Source: Setaria digitata
Taxonomy: Eukaryota > Nematoda > Chromadorea > Rhabditida > Setariidae
Direction: 5' to 3'
DNA: 64,000 bases
Assembly (NCBI GenBank): GCA_003640385.1
Contig: RCAB01000275.1
Span: forward strand, 22,147 to 86,146
Shown: positions 13,101 through 26,100 of the stretch, one piece after another
Position numbering within the stretch: the first letter of the stretch is position 1
Layout of the letters: every line of letters starts with the position of its first letter
The notes under the pieces: generated by a model
Seen by the model: only the letters and a program-made list of their open reading frames with translations
Told to the model about the DNA's origin: nothing
Databases searched by the model: none
Position numbers and translations under genes: made by a program

Positions 13101-16100
13101 CTAATCTCAGTTGACATTGAAATTAGTCTCTTTTGTAAGACTGTAAGATTAATGATATTTAGTAATATTTACGTTGAAATATATTGAAAAATTTTTAAAA
13201 ATTTCACCTTATTCACAAACACAAAATGAAATTTGAATTTCAAATTTACAGTTTTTTATAAAATGAGATTTATAAAATTTAAAATTTGATTGTTAATTTT
13301 TGCAAAATCTCTAGTGATGGAACTATGTATCACAGCACATGGAAGTTGTCTCGTTTCATTGCAACTTTTTCCCTTTTCTATTTTGAAATAATTTTAATTT
13401 AAAAAAAAGCAACTTTGACAATGCTAAAAAAATAAAAAGAAAAGAGAAAAACAAGAAAAATAAGCATGCATATATCCCAATGTTGTTTAGCTTAGTTATT
13501 TGCACAAACACCTGAGCATAGTTAATTAATTAACAAACTCACTTATTTGCATGTTTCCAAAGATGGAAAAGCAAAAAAAAATGAATAATTAACTTAATTA
13601 GCACAATTTCTTCTACTATGTTTAATGATATTCCCGGATATTATCATATTGCTTTCTCTACTCTTCCGCTTTGCTACTACCACTTCTTGTAGCGGTGTAT
13701 TTGAATTTTTTTTTTTTTTTAATTAATTCAAATCAATTTTAGCATTTTATCACCGAAAATTATCACTGTAAGATGAAAATACTGATAAGAACAAAAATTA
13801 TGCGAGCAATTTTTCTGCATAATGATTAATTTTAGCGATATCAATTCTAAATTTTAAGTTTCTACAAAAAAAAAAAAAATAAGGAGAATTTTGTAAAAAA
13901 AATTTTCATGATAGGTTTAATTCAATTTTAATTATTAATTTATATTAAAAAGGCTGACTTTAATTTCTGCTTCCACAGCAAAAAAAAAAACTAGATGCCG
14001 AAGGGATGGATGAAAATGCGAGGACAAAAATTTCTTTTAATCCACAATTAACAATTCATTAATTACTAATCATGTGAAAAAAAAATTGCATATTTTATGG
14101 TATTATTTTCTTTTGCAAAAATTTAAAATATTAAAATATTATTTCAGTTATCATTAATTACTACGTGAAAAAATTTTGTTCTGCAATTAAAATTTTTTAA
14201 ATTTCAACTTTTTTTTTTTTTTTTTAAACGTAGAATTAGAAATGTTTCAGAGTGTCCTTTCACAATTTGCTTGCTTAATATCACAAAGAGTTTTCATTTC
14301 TTTTATAATTATTATTATTTTTTTCCTTTTTTTTTTTAATGCATTGCACATATGCAATTTTTACACGCATATAATTTAATAAATTTTTATAAGTTATAAT
14401 CTTTTTAAATTTTTTTTTTTTATTTTTCAAATGATTTGTAAATTATATGTTTTTTTTTTTATTTTTTTTAAAGGATTGAAGTGAAATCAGAAAATAATAG
14501 TGAGGATGAAAGTATACGTTCAAGTATTAGCGGTATGGCAGCACAGGTGCATACACGTGAATCGGCTTCACTGAGAAGAGGTTTATTTAAAAAACGTGAA
14601 AAGGTACAACGTGTTAAACATTTAAATTTATCTCTAAATTTAAATTTAAAAATAATTTTTGCTTTTTTTCTTTTGTTTTATTTTGCAAAATTTATGATGA
14701 ATGAATGAGCTCACTTATATGCTTTTGTGTAAATTTTTGCAACAAATTTTTCATTTTGTAATAAAAAAATTTCAAAATTTTTTCTCATGTAAAATTTAGT
14801 TTTTTAATTTTTTAATTCAAAAAGAAAAAAAATTTGCCAGTTTAAAAAGCGAATGAAATTTGGAATTTTAGTACATAATAAGTGACAATTGGTAATGATT
14901 GAAAAGTTTAAAATGAATAAAATTTCAGGTTTTCCTGTCTTCTTGTTTCATTTTTGTCTGATTTTTTTCATAGCCTAGTCAAAATTATCACGTACTATCT
15001 GTGCTAGTACGTGTTTCAGAAACAACTTTTTGCAAGCAGCTGTCTGAAATTCCAATTTTTTTTTCTTTTTCTTTTTTCAAAATAATCATTTTTGAAATTT
15101 TCGTTAATGATTGCTTTTTTTTTTTTTCTTTGCTCGCTTAAATTAGCATTCTTGTATAAGTTTATAATATTTTAATAAAAATTTTATACTCCTAGACAGT
15201 GATAAAAATTGTCATTCTTAATTTTCATAAATTAAATTTTGTTCACTTTTATTAATTAAATTTTCCTACAGTTGCAGGTATCAAATGCTGATGATAGCGA
15301 TTTAGATTCATCACCATCAACTCCAAGATATCAACAAATAAATGATGAAGTAGCAGCTACTGGAAGTTTATCAGCTTCACCGTTACTTTCAGTAAATGCT
15401 GTAAAAAAAAGAAGCGGCGGAAAGCTTCATTTTGGTAATTAGTATAATTAATGATCCCTTTTTTTTTTATAATAATTTTCCAGTTTTTCTTTTTGCCCAA
15501 CATATGTGTGATAATTTGATAAAATTTATCCACAACAATTTAGATTTATAGATGATATGTAGTTGTTAATTGGACATAAATATCAGACACTATTGTAGAT
15601 AATTGAAAAGTAGCTACTGAAACATTATAAACTTTACCACTGCAAACATTAAATATTATGGAACCTTCTTAAAATTTTTCAATTTTTTTTTTGTTCATCT
15701 TAAATTTCCGGAAGAAACTGAAGAAATTTGAATCAACCAAGTAATTAATTAATTTGTCATTCAAAATCATTTATTTCTTTACAATTAATATTTGCTAGTT
15801 TTTTCGTCCTTTTTTTTTAGTACGGAAGTTATTAGAAGATTTTGCTAACCAAGAGAAGATATAGTCTTGAATTTTTTTCCAAATGATAATTTTATCAAGA
15901 TCAGCAAATTGCACTTACTGATGAATTCTAAATAAATCAAAACACAGAACGAAATGTTACATTAGTTTTTCCCATTCGATAATCGAAAAATTAACCAGTA
16001 ATTAGCTATCTTTAATCATTTAGCTCTGAATTTGCTGAAATCAGTACGACTCGATAATAACGATGACATCAGTTCAGATATCGATATAAATGATGATGAA

Positions 16101-19100
16101 AGGAGCCAAGTAAATTGGATATTTTTAAATTTTATTTTAGTTCCGTTTCGCGTCAAAACGATTGATTATTACATCTTGAATTTTAAATTAATCGACTAAA
16201 ATTATTTTTACCTGATTTATCCAATTCCTCTCTTTTTGCAATTTTTTTTTTACGAAATCATTTTTAGAGGATAGCGGTCTAAAAAAAAAAAAATTAGAAA
16301 AATTTTAATAAAAAAAAAATTTAATTTTAAAAAAAAACTTGGTTTAAACAATATTTAAAAAGAAAATCATTTGTTGAAGGTTTATGCTAAATTGTGAAAA
16401 TGATAATCGCAAAAAATTGATGAGAATTAATAACTGAAATCTATACACAAGAAACTTTTATATTTTTATATTATATATTGCTCACTTCAACGTTGTATTA
16501 TTTCCCATTTATGCATTCTTTGGCTAATGAATAATTTAAATTTCGAATTTAATTTTGATTATAAATATAGATATTTAGAATGGAATTTTGACACATGATG
16601 AGCGCCGTTCGAAGAGTGTAACAGTGCAGAAACCATCTCAGCCAAAAATTTTAACAATACATCAGAAATCTGCCGAACTTCCGGATGAAAATCATGGTTT
16701 CAAATTTAAATTTTCCAATTTTTAATTTCAATGAACCGATTGCATGCATGATTTCGTATTATGAAACTTTTAAAATCATAAAATAGAAAATGTAAATTTC
16801 TGAATTTCGGAGAAAAAAAACAAACGAGAGAATTAATTCATTTAATTAATTAAATTTTTCAATAATTAATATGCTTGACAAATATTTATTTGTCCACTTT
16901 TTTTTTTTCTTTTCTTTTCTTTTCCGCTATTTAATATGATGCGATATATCACAAAATTTATGCTAAAAATTCAGATTTTTAATATTTCTAGACTCATCGC
17001 ATGCTAGACGAACATCTGTAGCCAATCTGAATCTTCCGCCACGTAGACTTGTTAATTTATGTGAGATTCAAGAAGGCGTACGACGTTTTTCCTTCTTTCT
17101 GGAAACATGCCGACCGGGAAGCTATCCGGATCCTCCGCTTTTAGCTGCTTTACTAGATCTAAAATCTCCTGTTCTTGCAAGAGCTTCACTTCTTCTGGAA
17201 TGCGCTCTCTTTGTCCATCGATGCAATAAAGGTATCACTGATAAATGATATCACAAAATCATTACTTATCATTTGTAAATGTTGCTATAAAAATATTATT
17301 CAAAATTTACTATTGATAAATATGACTACTCAAAAATTATCATTCATAAATGATTATCTGCAAAATTACTACTCGATAATTATCATTAATAAATAACAAC
17401 CCCAGAATTATTGCGATAAATAAAATGTCATAAAATCACCAATCAAGAATGATCATTGATAAATAACTACTTGAAAATTATCATTAATAAATGATGCTGC
17501 AAAATTACTACCCAAAAAAATGTTAGCACTGATGAATTGCGCTACAAAATAGCTACAAAAAAATTAATTTGTAAAATTTTATTACGAAAGAAGATTAATT
17601 AATTAATTAATTAATTAATTAAAGGAGATTGGCCTGAATGGATACGTTCAAATAATGCATGCCAATTAAGCGCTTTTGTTGGTGGAAATCCGTTTGGAAT
17701 CCGTGGTACGCCAAGTGCTACACGTCGTATGCATATGATGCAACGTGCTGCTGCTCGTTGCTTCTATGAATGGGGATGTCAGGTGTGCGTTATATTAATT
17801 TAATTAAAAGTTCAATTAAATATTTTGATTAGCTATACTGTCGTCTACAGTATTTTGGTACGAGAGATCATTCTGATGACTTTTGTAATGTTAATTAAAT
17901 TTAAACATTAAAAAAAAATTAATTCTTTTAATTTTCTAATTTAGCTTGGTGAACGAATTTATAAAATTATGGAAGCTAGCGGTGCAGCGCTTAATAAAAC
18001 CCCATCCAGAAAAGGTGACTTGAATCGACGTGAACTTATTATACAGGATGATTTAGAGGACTTCTTCGATGAAGGTTTATATTTTATAAATTTTTTGTTT
18101 TTTTTTTTTCTTGTTTTTTTATGTAATTAAATTTGATTTGAATTAATTTTGTTCAAATTTAAATTGTTTAATGTTGCAAATAATTTAGCTATCTGAATTA
18201 TTGCCAAAAATTATGTTAAAGAAACATTTTCAAAAGGTTTCTTTTTAAAAATGAAAATTTCAGGAATTATAAATGATGAAACTGGCGAACGCTGTCCACC
18301 GGCTATTTTATTTCTTGCATGTCTTTTGCTCAATGAAATTACAGCCTTTTTAAGGGAAACTTTTCAGGTTAAAACATTTCAAATATGACTGAACAGGATC
18401 ATATATTATGATATGTGATATGATATGATTTCAGTTATTGAAAGTAGCAATTTCTCATTTTATATAAAAATCAAATTTTAATATTGAAACAGTTTCGAAC
18501 ATCAACAAACTTAAAATCACATAAAATAGGCTATACTTTCAATTGCAAATAATTTGATAAAAAATTTTAAACAAAAGAAATTGATAACATTCAGCAGTAG
18601 CATTTGCTGTTTACGATAACTTATTGAATGTAGCATCTTTTGAAAGTTTTGTTTGTTTTTCTTTTTTTTTTTTTTTTTTTCAGACAATTCCACGTTCACG
18701 AAGTAATAAACCTGGCGTAAGTACGTTAAATTGGGAGAAATTAATGTCAAATCGACGCTGGTCCATACTTTCAAACACGTTTAGCTCGCAACAACAACAG
18801 CAAACAGCGAGTAGTATTCAAAGCATTACGGACGTGAATCTATCTATTCATCGTAAAATTCTTTCATTTTCATTATTACGTGTAACATCTGAGCATATCA
18901 TAAGTTTGCGGTAAATTATACGCAACAATGATGATAGTAATAAAATATCAAAGATAAAGGTTAATTAATATGCCAATAGGATATGATAGATAGATTTGTG
19001 TAATTAGGCAAAGGATGTTGTTGCAGAAGGTGATCGTCGAATTAGTTTATCCACAAATGAGGAAAATTCCTCACGAAGTTCGCATGAGCCAATCGAAGAA

Positions 19101-20083
19101 ACACCACAACAGAATGACAAAAAAGGTTTGTTCTAATTGTTATGGATAATAAAAATTTCCAAAAAAAAAAAAAAAAAAAAAAGAAATCTAATTATTTAAT
19201 TGCATAAGTCAGTATTAATTATCTTCGTTTAAGCTAAAAATCATTTGCTGTTGCTTTAATTGTTTGTTATTTTTTAAGGCTTTTTTTTTTTTTTTTTTTG
19301 TTGTTATTGTTATTGTTATAAGCATACATTCATCTGATAATATTTTCACAATGATTTAATTTTTATTCATTTATTTTTTTCCTAAATATTATTCATTCAT
19401 TTTTTTATTTTTCTTAAGTAAAATAAAAATTAATAAACAATAAATAAAATTGCTTCTCTTTTTTTCTTTTATTATTATAAATATACATATATTTATCTGA
19501 TAAATTCCAACAATAATTCATTTATTTCAATTCCATTTTCGATTTTTTTTCCCTTTTTTTTCCCCCTTCAAACAATTATTTTATTTATTTTTTGTAATTA
19601 AAAAAAAAAAAAGATAAAGAAAAGAGAAAATAAATCATGATGAAATTAAATTAAATTCATTTGTACAAAGAAGCTAAAAAAAAAAAAAAAAAAAGAAGGA
19701 ATTACGAAAAAAAAAAAAAAAAAGAAAGCAAAATGACCCCCCAAAAACACCACAGATTGTATTGACGGAATGATGCGTTGTACGACGGATGAACGTGAAA
19801 ATGAACGTGAAAGTGAACGTCTAATTTCGCTAAGTGATCAACATCTTGCGTCTCAAAAGAGATCAAGCTATGAACGAAAAGCTGGGGAAAAGTATCCACA
19901 CGTGAGACGTTCCCATACACTAAACGTTCCAACACATCCGATGGTGATCACCGCAATTATCTCGAAATCAGGTTTTAAGATAGAAAAAAAAAAAAAAAAG
20001 AGAAAGAGAAAAGAAGAAGAAGAAAAAAACAAACTTTAAATCTGTCACCCTTTTTCTCTCTGTCATTTAATTTGAAAGAAAAA

Positions 20084-20117
<34 letters not shown>

Positions 20118-23100
20118 GGAAATTTCTGACCTATTGTTTTGTTTTTTAATTTCTGTTTTTCTTTTTATGTTTCCTTTGTTTGTTTGTTTTCAAAAAATTA
20201 GCCAAAAATCCTTAATTTGAAATTTCTATTGAATTTCCTTGCTTTTTTTTTTTTTTTTTAACCGAAAAATATCTAAAGACTTAAAAAGTTAAATGATAGT
20301 GATAAATTCAATTTGTAATGATGAGAATTTTATTACACTGATTAGATCAGCTGATACTATACGAAATCTCATCTTTTCCCACTCATGATGCGTACTGTAT
20401 GCTATCAGTGATAAGATAAAATTGATTGATATTAACTAAAAAAGGAAAATAAATGGAAGCTAAATTAATTAATCAATTTTTGCTGCGGAATAAATTGAGA
20501 AGAGGAAACAATTATATAATAAATTTTTTTTTTAGGATTAATTATTAAACTTTTATAAATTTAATAGCCTATTAATAGTAGGTATTTTAAAGTTGCTGAT
20601 CATTTCCATTGTTTCAATGAAAATGAACACATGTAAATTAATTAAATGGCAAACTAATTGGCTTGCGTTGAGCATTGATTACAGAGACACGATAAATTAA
20701 TTGCTGATACGAAATGCGAAATAATTAGTCGGAAAAATTCGTTAATTAATTAATTGTAAATTTGTCAGTTAATAGGAAGCGTTGACATTGGTTAAGTTTC
20801 GCATATTAAGATAAGAGACAATTTCAATTTTGAGGATTTTTTTTTAAGAATCAAAAAAATCAAAAAGATCCTTCTTCTTTTATTTTGTTTTCATTTTCCA
20901 CAAAAAAAGCATGCCATTAGTAGCAGTTGCTAATTAAAATTCTTTATTTAATGTTTTATTTGTTTTATTTTAATAGAGAATTTCATCGAGTTTGAATCAT
21001 TTCCCTTCATTATACAATACTAATTATTTTTGTTAAATTGAACGTGAAATGAGCAGAAAAAAAAAAAAAAGAAAAGATTTACAGCTCTGTCGGATTATTT
21101 TGAATTAAAAGTATTTCAAAAAATTGTAAAATTTTGCTTTGGAATATTCAAATTAATTTAGAAAACAAAGGAAGAGAAGAATTAATCAAAGTATTTCTGT
21201 ATTTGAAAATTTTAGAAAAATTGCTGCTAGAGAATTAAATTTGAAAAAAAAAAAAAAGAAAACTAAATTAATAATTATTTATCCCTACATATTCATTCTA
21301 CCCTTCTCATTTATTTGGAATGCTGCACTCAGTAATTAATGGTATTGCTCATTAGCTATTTACTTATTGTTTACTTTTTTCCATTCGTTAATTTCATCCC
21401 TATTTTTCCCTCTTGTTCAGCTAATATCTTAACTAATTTTTGCTACTGTAATTACTGCTATGTTTACTCGTTTTCTTGTTTCCTTCTTTTTTTTTTTTTT
21501 TTTTTTTCTTCAATTAATATATAGTTGTTTTCTTCCCACTCATATTTCACAGAAAATTTTTGAACATTTTACTGTATCCTTTTTTTTTCCTCCTTCTATT
21601 TTCTTCCCAATTAATAAGTGAAATGAGTAATTAATATTGTTTACCAATTTTAATTAACTTCTGTAGAAAAATCAGCGTGAACTTTACGCGTATATTTTTT
21701 ACGTATGATACTATTTAGGCAATATTTTAACTGCTGTTAAAATATTTTTTGAAATAATTTATATTGAGGATTTGTAGTTTAATTAATAGACATATTTATG
21801 AAGACGTGAAGAGTTTTGCTTAAAAAAAATAAATAAAATTATTAAAATTTATGAATTTTATTTAAATTTATCTTTTTTTTTTCCCCTTCAGCACGACGAT
21901 TGGCACAGGGCCGACAACGTTTGCTTAAATACGGTTCAGCAATTAATCCACCAATACAACCGCTTGAATTAAATGACAAAGTTCATCATCGTTCCATAAA
22001 GTATGATTAAAAAAAAAAAAAAGCTTAGATTTAATTTTCATAAATTAAAATATTCTTTTTTAATTTATCATATCATTAGTGATCATCTCACGATACGATA
22101 TGAGCCTGATTCATTTATCATATTATTACTAATCATATATGATACAGATAAACTGATCCAATTTTTTTATTTTTTATTTTTTTTTTTTAACATTGCACTT
22201 CAATAATTATTTAAATTTCTTTTAAAATTATCAAATTATTCACATATTTGACTGTTCTCGTACATCGAATGATAAAATTAGTTTTCTTTGGAGATAAATA
22301 AAATATTACAAATTAAATTTTAAATTTATATAATATATTAATGAAATGAAATATTTCGCGTAAGATTTGCAAGAAAATTTCGTAAAATTCTATTTTTGAT
22401 TATAAAATGATTTTCTTTAATTCTAAAAATGCTACAGTGTAGTTAGTTCAGAATCTGAAATCTTTGCAGGAATGTGAAATCACTGAGAAATACGCAAATT
22501 GATGATGAAAGAGATGGAATTAATGAAATAAGTTAGTGCTTTCATTCATTAATTGCAAAGTTCAATAATAAATTTTATTTTAACTATTCTATTTTAATTT
22601 CAAATTTCCATAGCAATATTTCTGTTTATTTCAATTAAGTCTAATTAATTATAAGTTTAACCGAGAAAAGGTTAATCTTTCCATTTGTAATTTCTTTCTC
22701 TTTTTTCTTTTTTTTTTTTTTCAAATTGATTTCCAATTTATCATCAAATTTGATTTTTATTCTTGTATTATTATCATTGTGGCGCTACAATACTGCAATG
22801 TTGCAATATTATCGTGATAATCTAATGAAATCAACTATTGTAATGATAATATTGTAGTACAATTATAATAATATTGCAACAGTGTTTAACGTTGAATATT
22901 ATTCAAACTTTTATAAATTCATTTTAGTTATAGAAAACTTTTCCAGTCTATGTAATTCTTCAACGAAATTTATATCTCTTACTTTATCTAGCTGATAAAG
23001 TTTATTAGTATTTTAGTATTTCACTGCTTTGACACAGTTCAATTTAGTTAGACAATTTTATTCGGTCTTAATTAATTAGAACACTTTCGACTATCCAGTG

Positions 23101-26100
23101 GAGAAATTTGAAACGCCTTACAATACCTAGATTGTAATTCAGTAATTCGGTAGCATTTCAATATTTCGTTACTGCAATAGAGTCAAGTAATCAAAGAATT
23201 GAATTTCAAAAATCTGCCCTAATTAATTGTAGCACTTCCGACTAACTTATTACCAGTTAGTGGAGGAGTTTGGAATGAAGGAGGAGCACGAGGAGATGGC
23301 CTGAAACAATCCAATGAAACGGTTGTATCACCGGAAAATGGTTCGAAAATGAGTGCTGTTACGTCATTACCGTTATCAGCACAAGACAGCATATCAAGAC
23401 CAACCGTATCATATCAGCAACCGCAAACAAATTCTGATGAAGAGGAAGAGCTGATGTTTAGAAATTTCCCATGGCTAAAGGTGAAATTTTTTCAAATTTT
23501 TTAATAAAGTTGCAAGAAAAAAAATTTTTTTTAACTTTATTTTGATACTTACAATATGATGAAATATTAAATTCATTTAAAAAGCAGTAATTGGTGGAAT
23601 TAGATTTATTAAAGCTTAGTGATAAAACGTCAATGATAAGATAGTCATCATGTTAATGTTTCCATTTCCTCCCTACTCATAATTTTCACCGATGAGTGCA
23701 AAAAAAAAATATCCTTACTGGGAGTGTAAGTATTTTAAATTAAAATTAAAATTTGAAAATAAAATACTGCGCAGGTAGTACTGTAGTATTATGGATTAAA
23801 ATTTAGATTAAAGATTATTAATGTAATATTGTATTATCGTTATATTAAGATTCTAGATATTATAGATATGTCATAAGTATAGATTATAGTTATTGTAGAT
23901 TGGAATCAAAATTAAAAGGAAGTATTTTGGATAGTAATTAAAATTTAAATCAAAAGAAAAGTCTTAATTTTATCAATATTACAAAGAGTAATTAAATTTT
24001 TGCGTGAAATTTTAAAGGCAATAATTTATGAAATTTTGCAGATAGTAATTAAAATGGCAAATTCATTTAATCTATCATGTAATCATGAACGTTTCTGTCA
24101 TCCTTGGTGTTTTGAACGAGTCTATCGTCAGTGCTACCGTTTAACAGAAGCACTTCGGAAAGTTTACGGTGAAGAGCTGCCACCAATTGGACATTTGGAT
24201 AAGCGTAAAGCGATGACCGATGCATGGTTCAATCGTCACGAAAATGCTAAAAAAGTATGTAAATTAATTTATTTGGCCAAAAAATTTTTTCAAATTAATT
24301 TATTCGTAATTAGCTACTTAATATGACAACAAAAAGGCAATTTAATCGACAATTCACCTTTAATTAAATTAAGGAAATCATCAGTACTATTAATTGTTTT
24401 TTTTTTTTGTAAAATGACTCGAAATTTTCATATTATAAAAAAAAAAATAAACTTTTAGTTTAAATCATTAAAACTGTAAACGAAAATAGATTTTCGAAAA
24501 TGTTATTAATCAGACAATTTGAAAAAAAAAAGGTGCTATTAACCCGGTAGTTCGTGAAAAAAAAAACCGGAAATTCGTGTGTATTGTTTGTTATTCGTAG
24601 ACATTGCCACGGCATTCCGGATTATTTGCAACACGTCGTGAAAATGCTGCCGTCCGGCAAGGTGCGCTACTTGATAAGCCACCAATGGCACTGCGAAATT
24701 TACTTATCGAAAAGCTTAACGAAATGGAAGAAAATAGAGAAGGACGAATGAGAAAAGGCAGTTTTCAAGTACTTCATTCAAATTTAATTTTTATTTTTTC
24801 CTACAAAAATTATTAGTTATTTACTTTAGTAACATTTGAATTCTTCCGATTTCTTCGCAAGAAGAAGGGTGAAAAATATTTTGGCATGAAATTTTGAAAT
24901 ATAAAAATTCAAAACAAAAACGCAATACATAATAATTCTATTTTAAATATTATGAATTCATTTTAGTTCTCTTGTTTTGATTTTAAATGTTCGAAATTTT
25001 TGAGCACATTTAAGGCAAAGTAAAAATTTCATCAAATATTTATTCATTTATTTTAGCTAATATTAATGATTTTTCATAATGCACCTTTCCATTCCTATGA
25101 TTTAAATGACTGAATTGAAATTTTTCTAATGATTATAGCTACTAAATTTAGCTAAAAATTAACAAATTTTGAAAGTTTTTTTTCTTTTTTTTTCTTTTTC
25201 TTATTTACAGGATTCAGATGATTTAATTGAAATGAGCCAAATGCAGAAGCATTCCACTCCATCACCAATGCTATCATATATCAGTACCCAAATGTTATCA
25301 ATAGCTCATACACCATTTTCAACACTTCTCAAGAGTTGTCTTATCTTATGCAATGATCATTATCGTGAAATAGTTGACATTTGTTGGCATTTACTCATTC
25401 ATCGTGATAAGCATATTGTCACTTCAGCTGGTTAAAATTTCAATTCAATTCATTTCATGTTTCTTTTCTTTTTTTTTTTTTAACGCAAATTTTGACATTA
25501 ATTAATACAATAACTGTTTGAAATTGTAAATCTTCAACAAGTTGTATTATATTTTATGCAAATTTTGAATTATTATTTAATATCAGATATTATTTAATAA
25601 AAAATTTGTCAATTTCTAAAATAAGTTTACGATATTTAGTAATGAATTTTTGAAATTTTAATTTTTTAACAATTATATATATATATTTTTTTTCCCATTG
25701 AAATTTATATCGTAATTTTGCAGCATCACTGTTCATCGTATCATCGGTACGTAATCCTGAGGAAACTGTTACTGTGATTAAAAATAGTTTATTAAGTGAT
25801 AATGCAAATATACGTACGGAAGGATTACGACGTTTCCATGCTTTGTGGCGCAATCGTTTCCACGTTTGGTTGAAAATGGAAGATGGTGCGCAACTTGTCT
25901 TCAAGGTTATTTTAAACATTTAAATTTTTAATGAATTGTTGAAGTTATTTTAAGAATTTTTTTTTTCTCAACTTCCACATAATGATTAGCTTTTTGGAGT
26001 TTTTGCTTTTGCATTTCTAACAATATTTACTGTAATTTTCAGCAATGGCATAAATTTTTCAGGTACCACCACCTGGAATTGACTTTACACTACCATCTCC

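Larger units (their letters stand above)
7562..16109 (+). other. unc-80: unc-80 exons 12-23 (residues 507-1117)
   Basis: Exons: 7562-7783, 7934-8070, 8801-8923, 9142-9259, 9584-9783, 10130-10353, 11079-11272, 11661-11791, 11958-12062 (or from 11955), 14474-14603, 15272-15434, 16024-16109. Exon 12 carries the highly conserved DVAVIRCLLIKHW block. Exons 13-15 are basic and Ser-rich, with likely phosphorylation sites (RSFSRQNS). Exons 16-19 are a conserved helical region (LGCPHGCNDG, HGNPFRRVGLSAL). Exons 20-23 correspond to the poorly conserved Ser/Arg-rich middle of UNC80. Long introns are 8071-8800, 10354-11078, 12063-14473 and 15435-16023; all are A/T rich, three contain degenerate tandem repeats, and I see no genes in them. 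Exon 15 contains an internal consensus donor that keeps the frame. Confidence 0.88.
16579..25430 (+). other. unc-80: unc-80 exons 24-37 (residues 1118-1884)
   Basis: Exons: 16579-16696, 16992-17231, 17625-17782, 17945-18074, 18264-18367, 18684-18881, 19008-19125, 19756-19971, 21892-22000, 22470-22531, 23233-23480, 24042-24254, 24601-24768, 25211-25430. Exon 25 (LVNLCEIQEGVRRFSFFLET, CALFVHRCNKG) and exons 26-28 match the central conserved domain. Exon 29 includes a short Gln tract from CAA/CAG codons. Exon 35 carries the conserved Cys/His motif C-x-H-x3-CHPWC near residues 1697-1707, matching the CHPHC motif of human UNC80. The exon 29 donor was placed at CGT|GTAACA because only that keeps exon 30 in the plausible frame. 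Intron 31 (19972-21891, 1.9 kb) holds a GA microsatellite and T-rich sequence; introns 32, 33 and 34 have nothing recognisable. Confidence 0.87.

Noticed and set aside
18882..18914. Downstream donor CG|GTAAAT for unc-80 exon 29
   Set aside because: It changes phase and forces exon 30 into an unlikely frame; CGT|GTAACA at 18881 keeps the frame.
22780..22880. Long foldback around CAATATTATC in unc-80 intron 33
   Set aside because: The pairing is only about 10 bp and broken; expected in such A/T-rich sequence.
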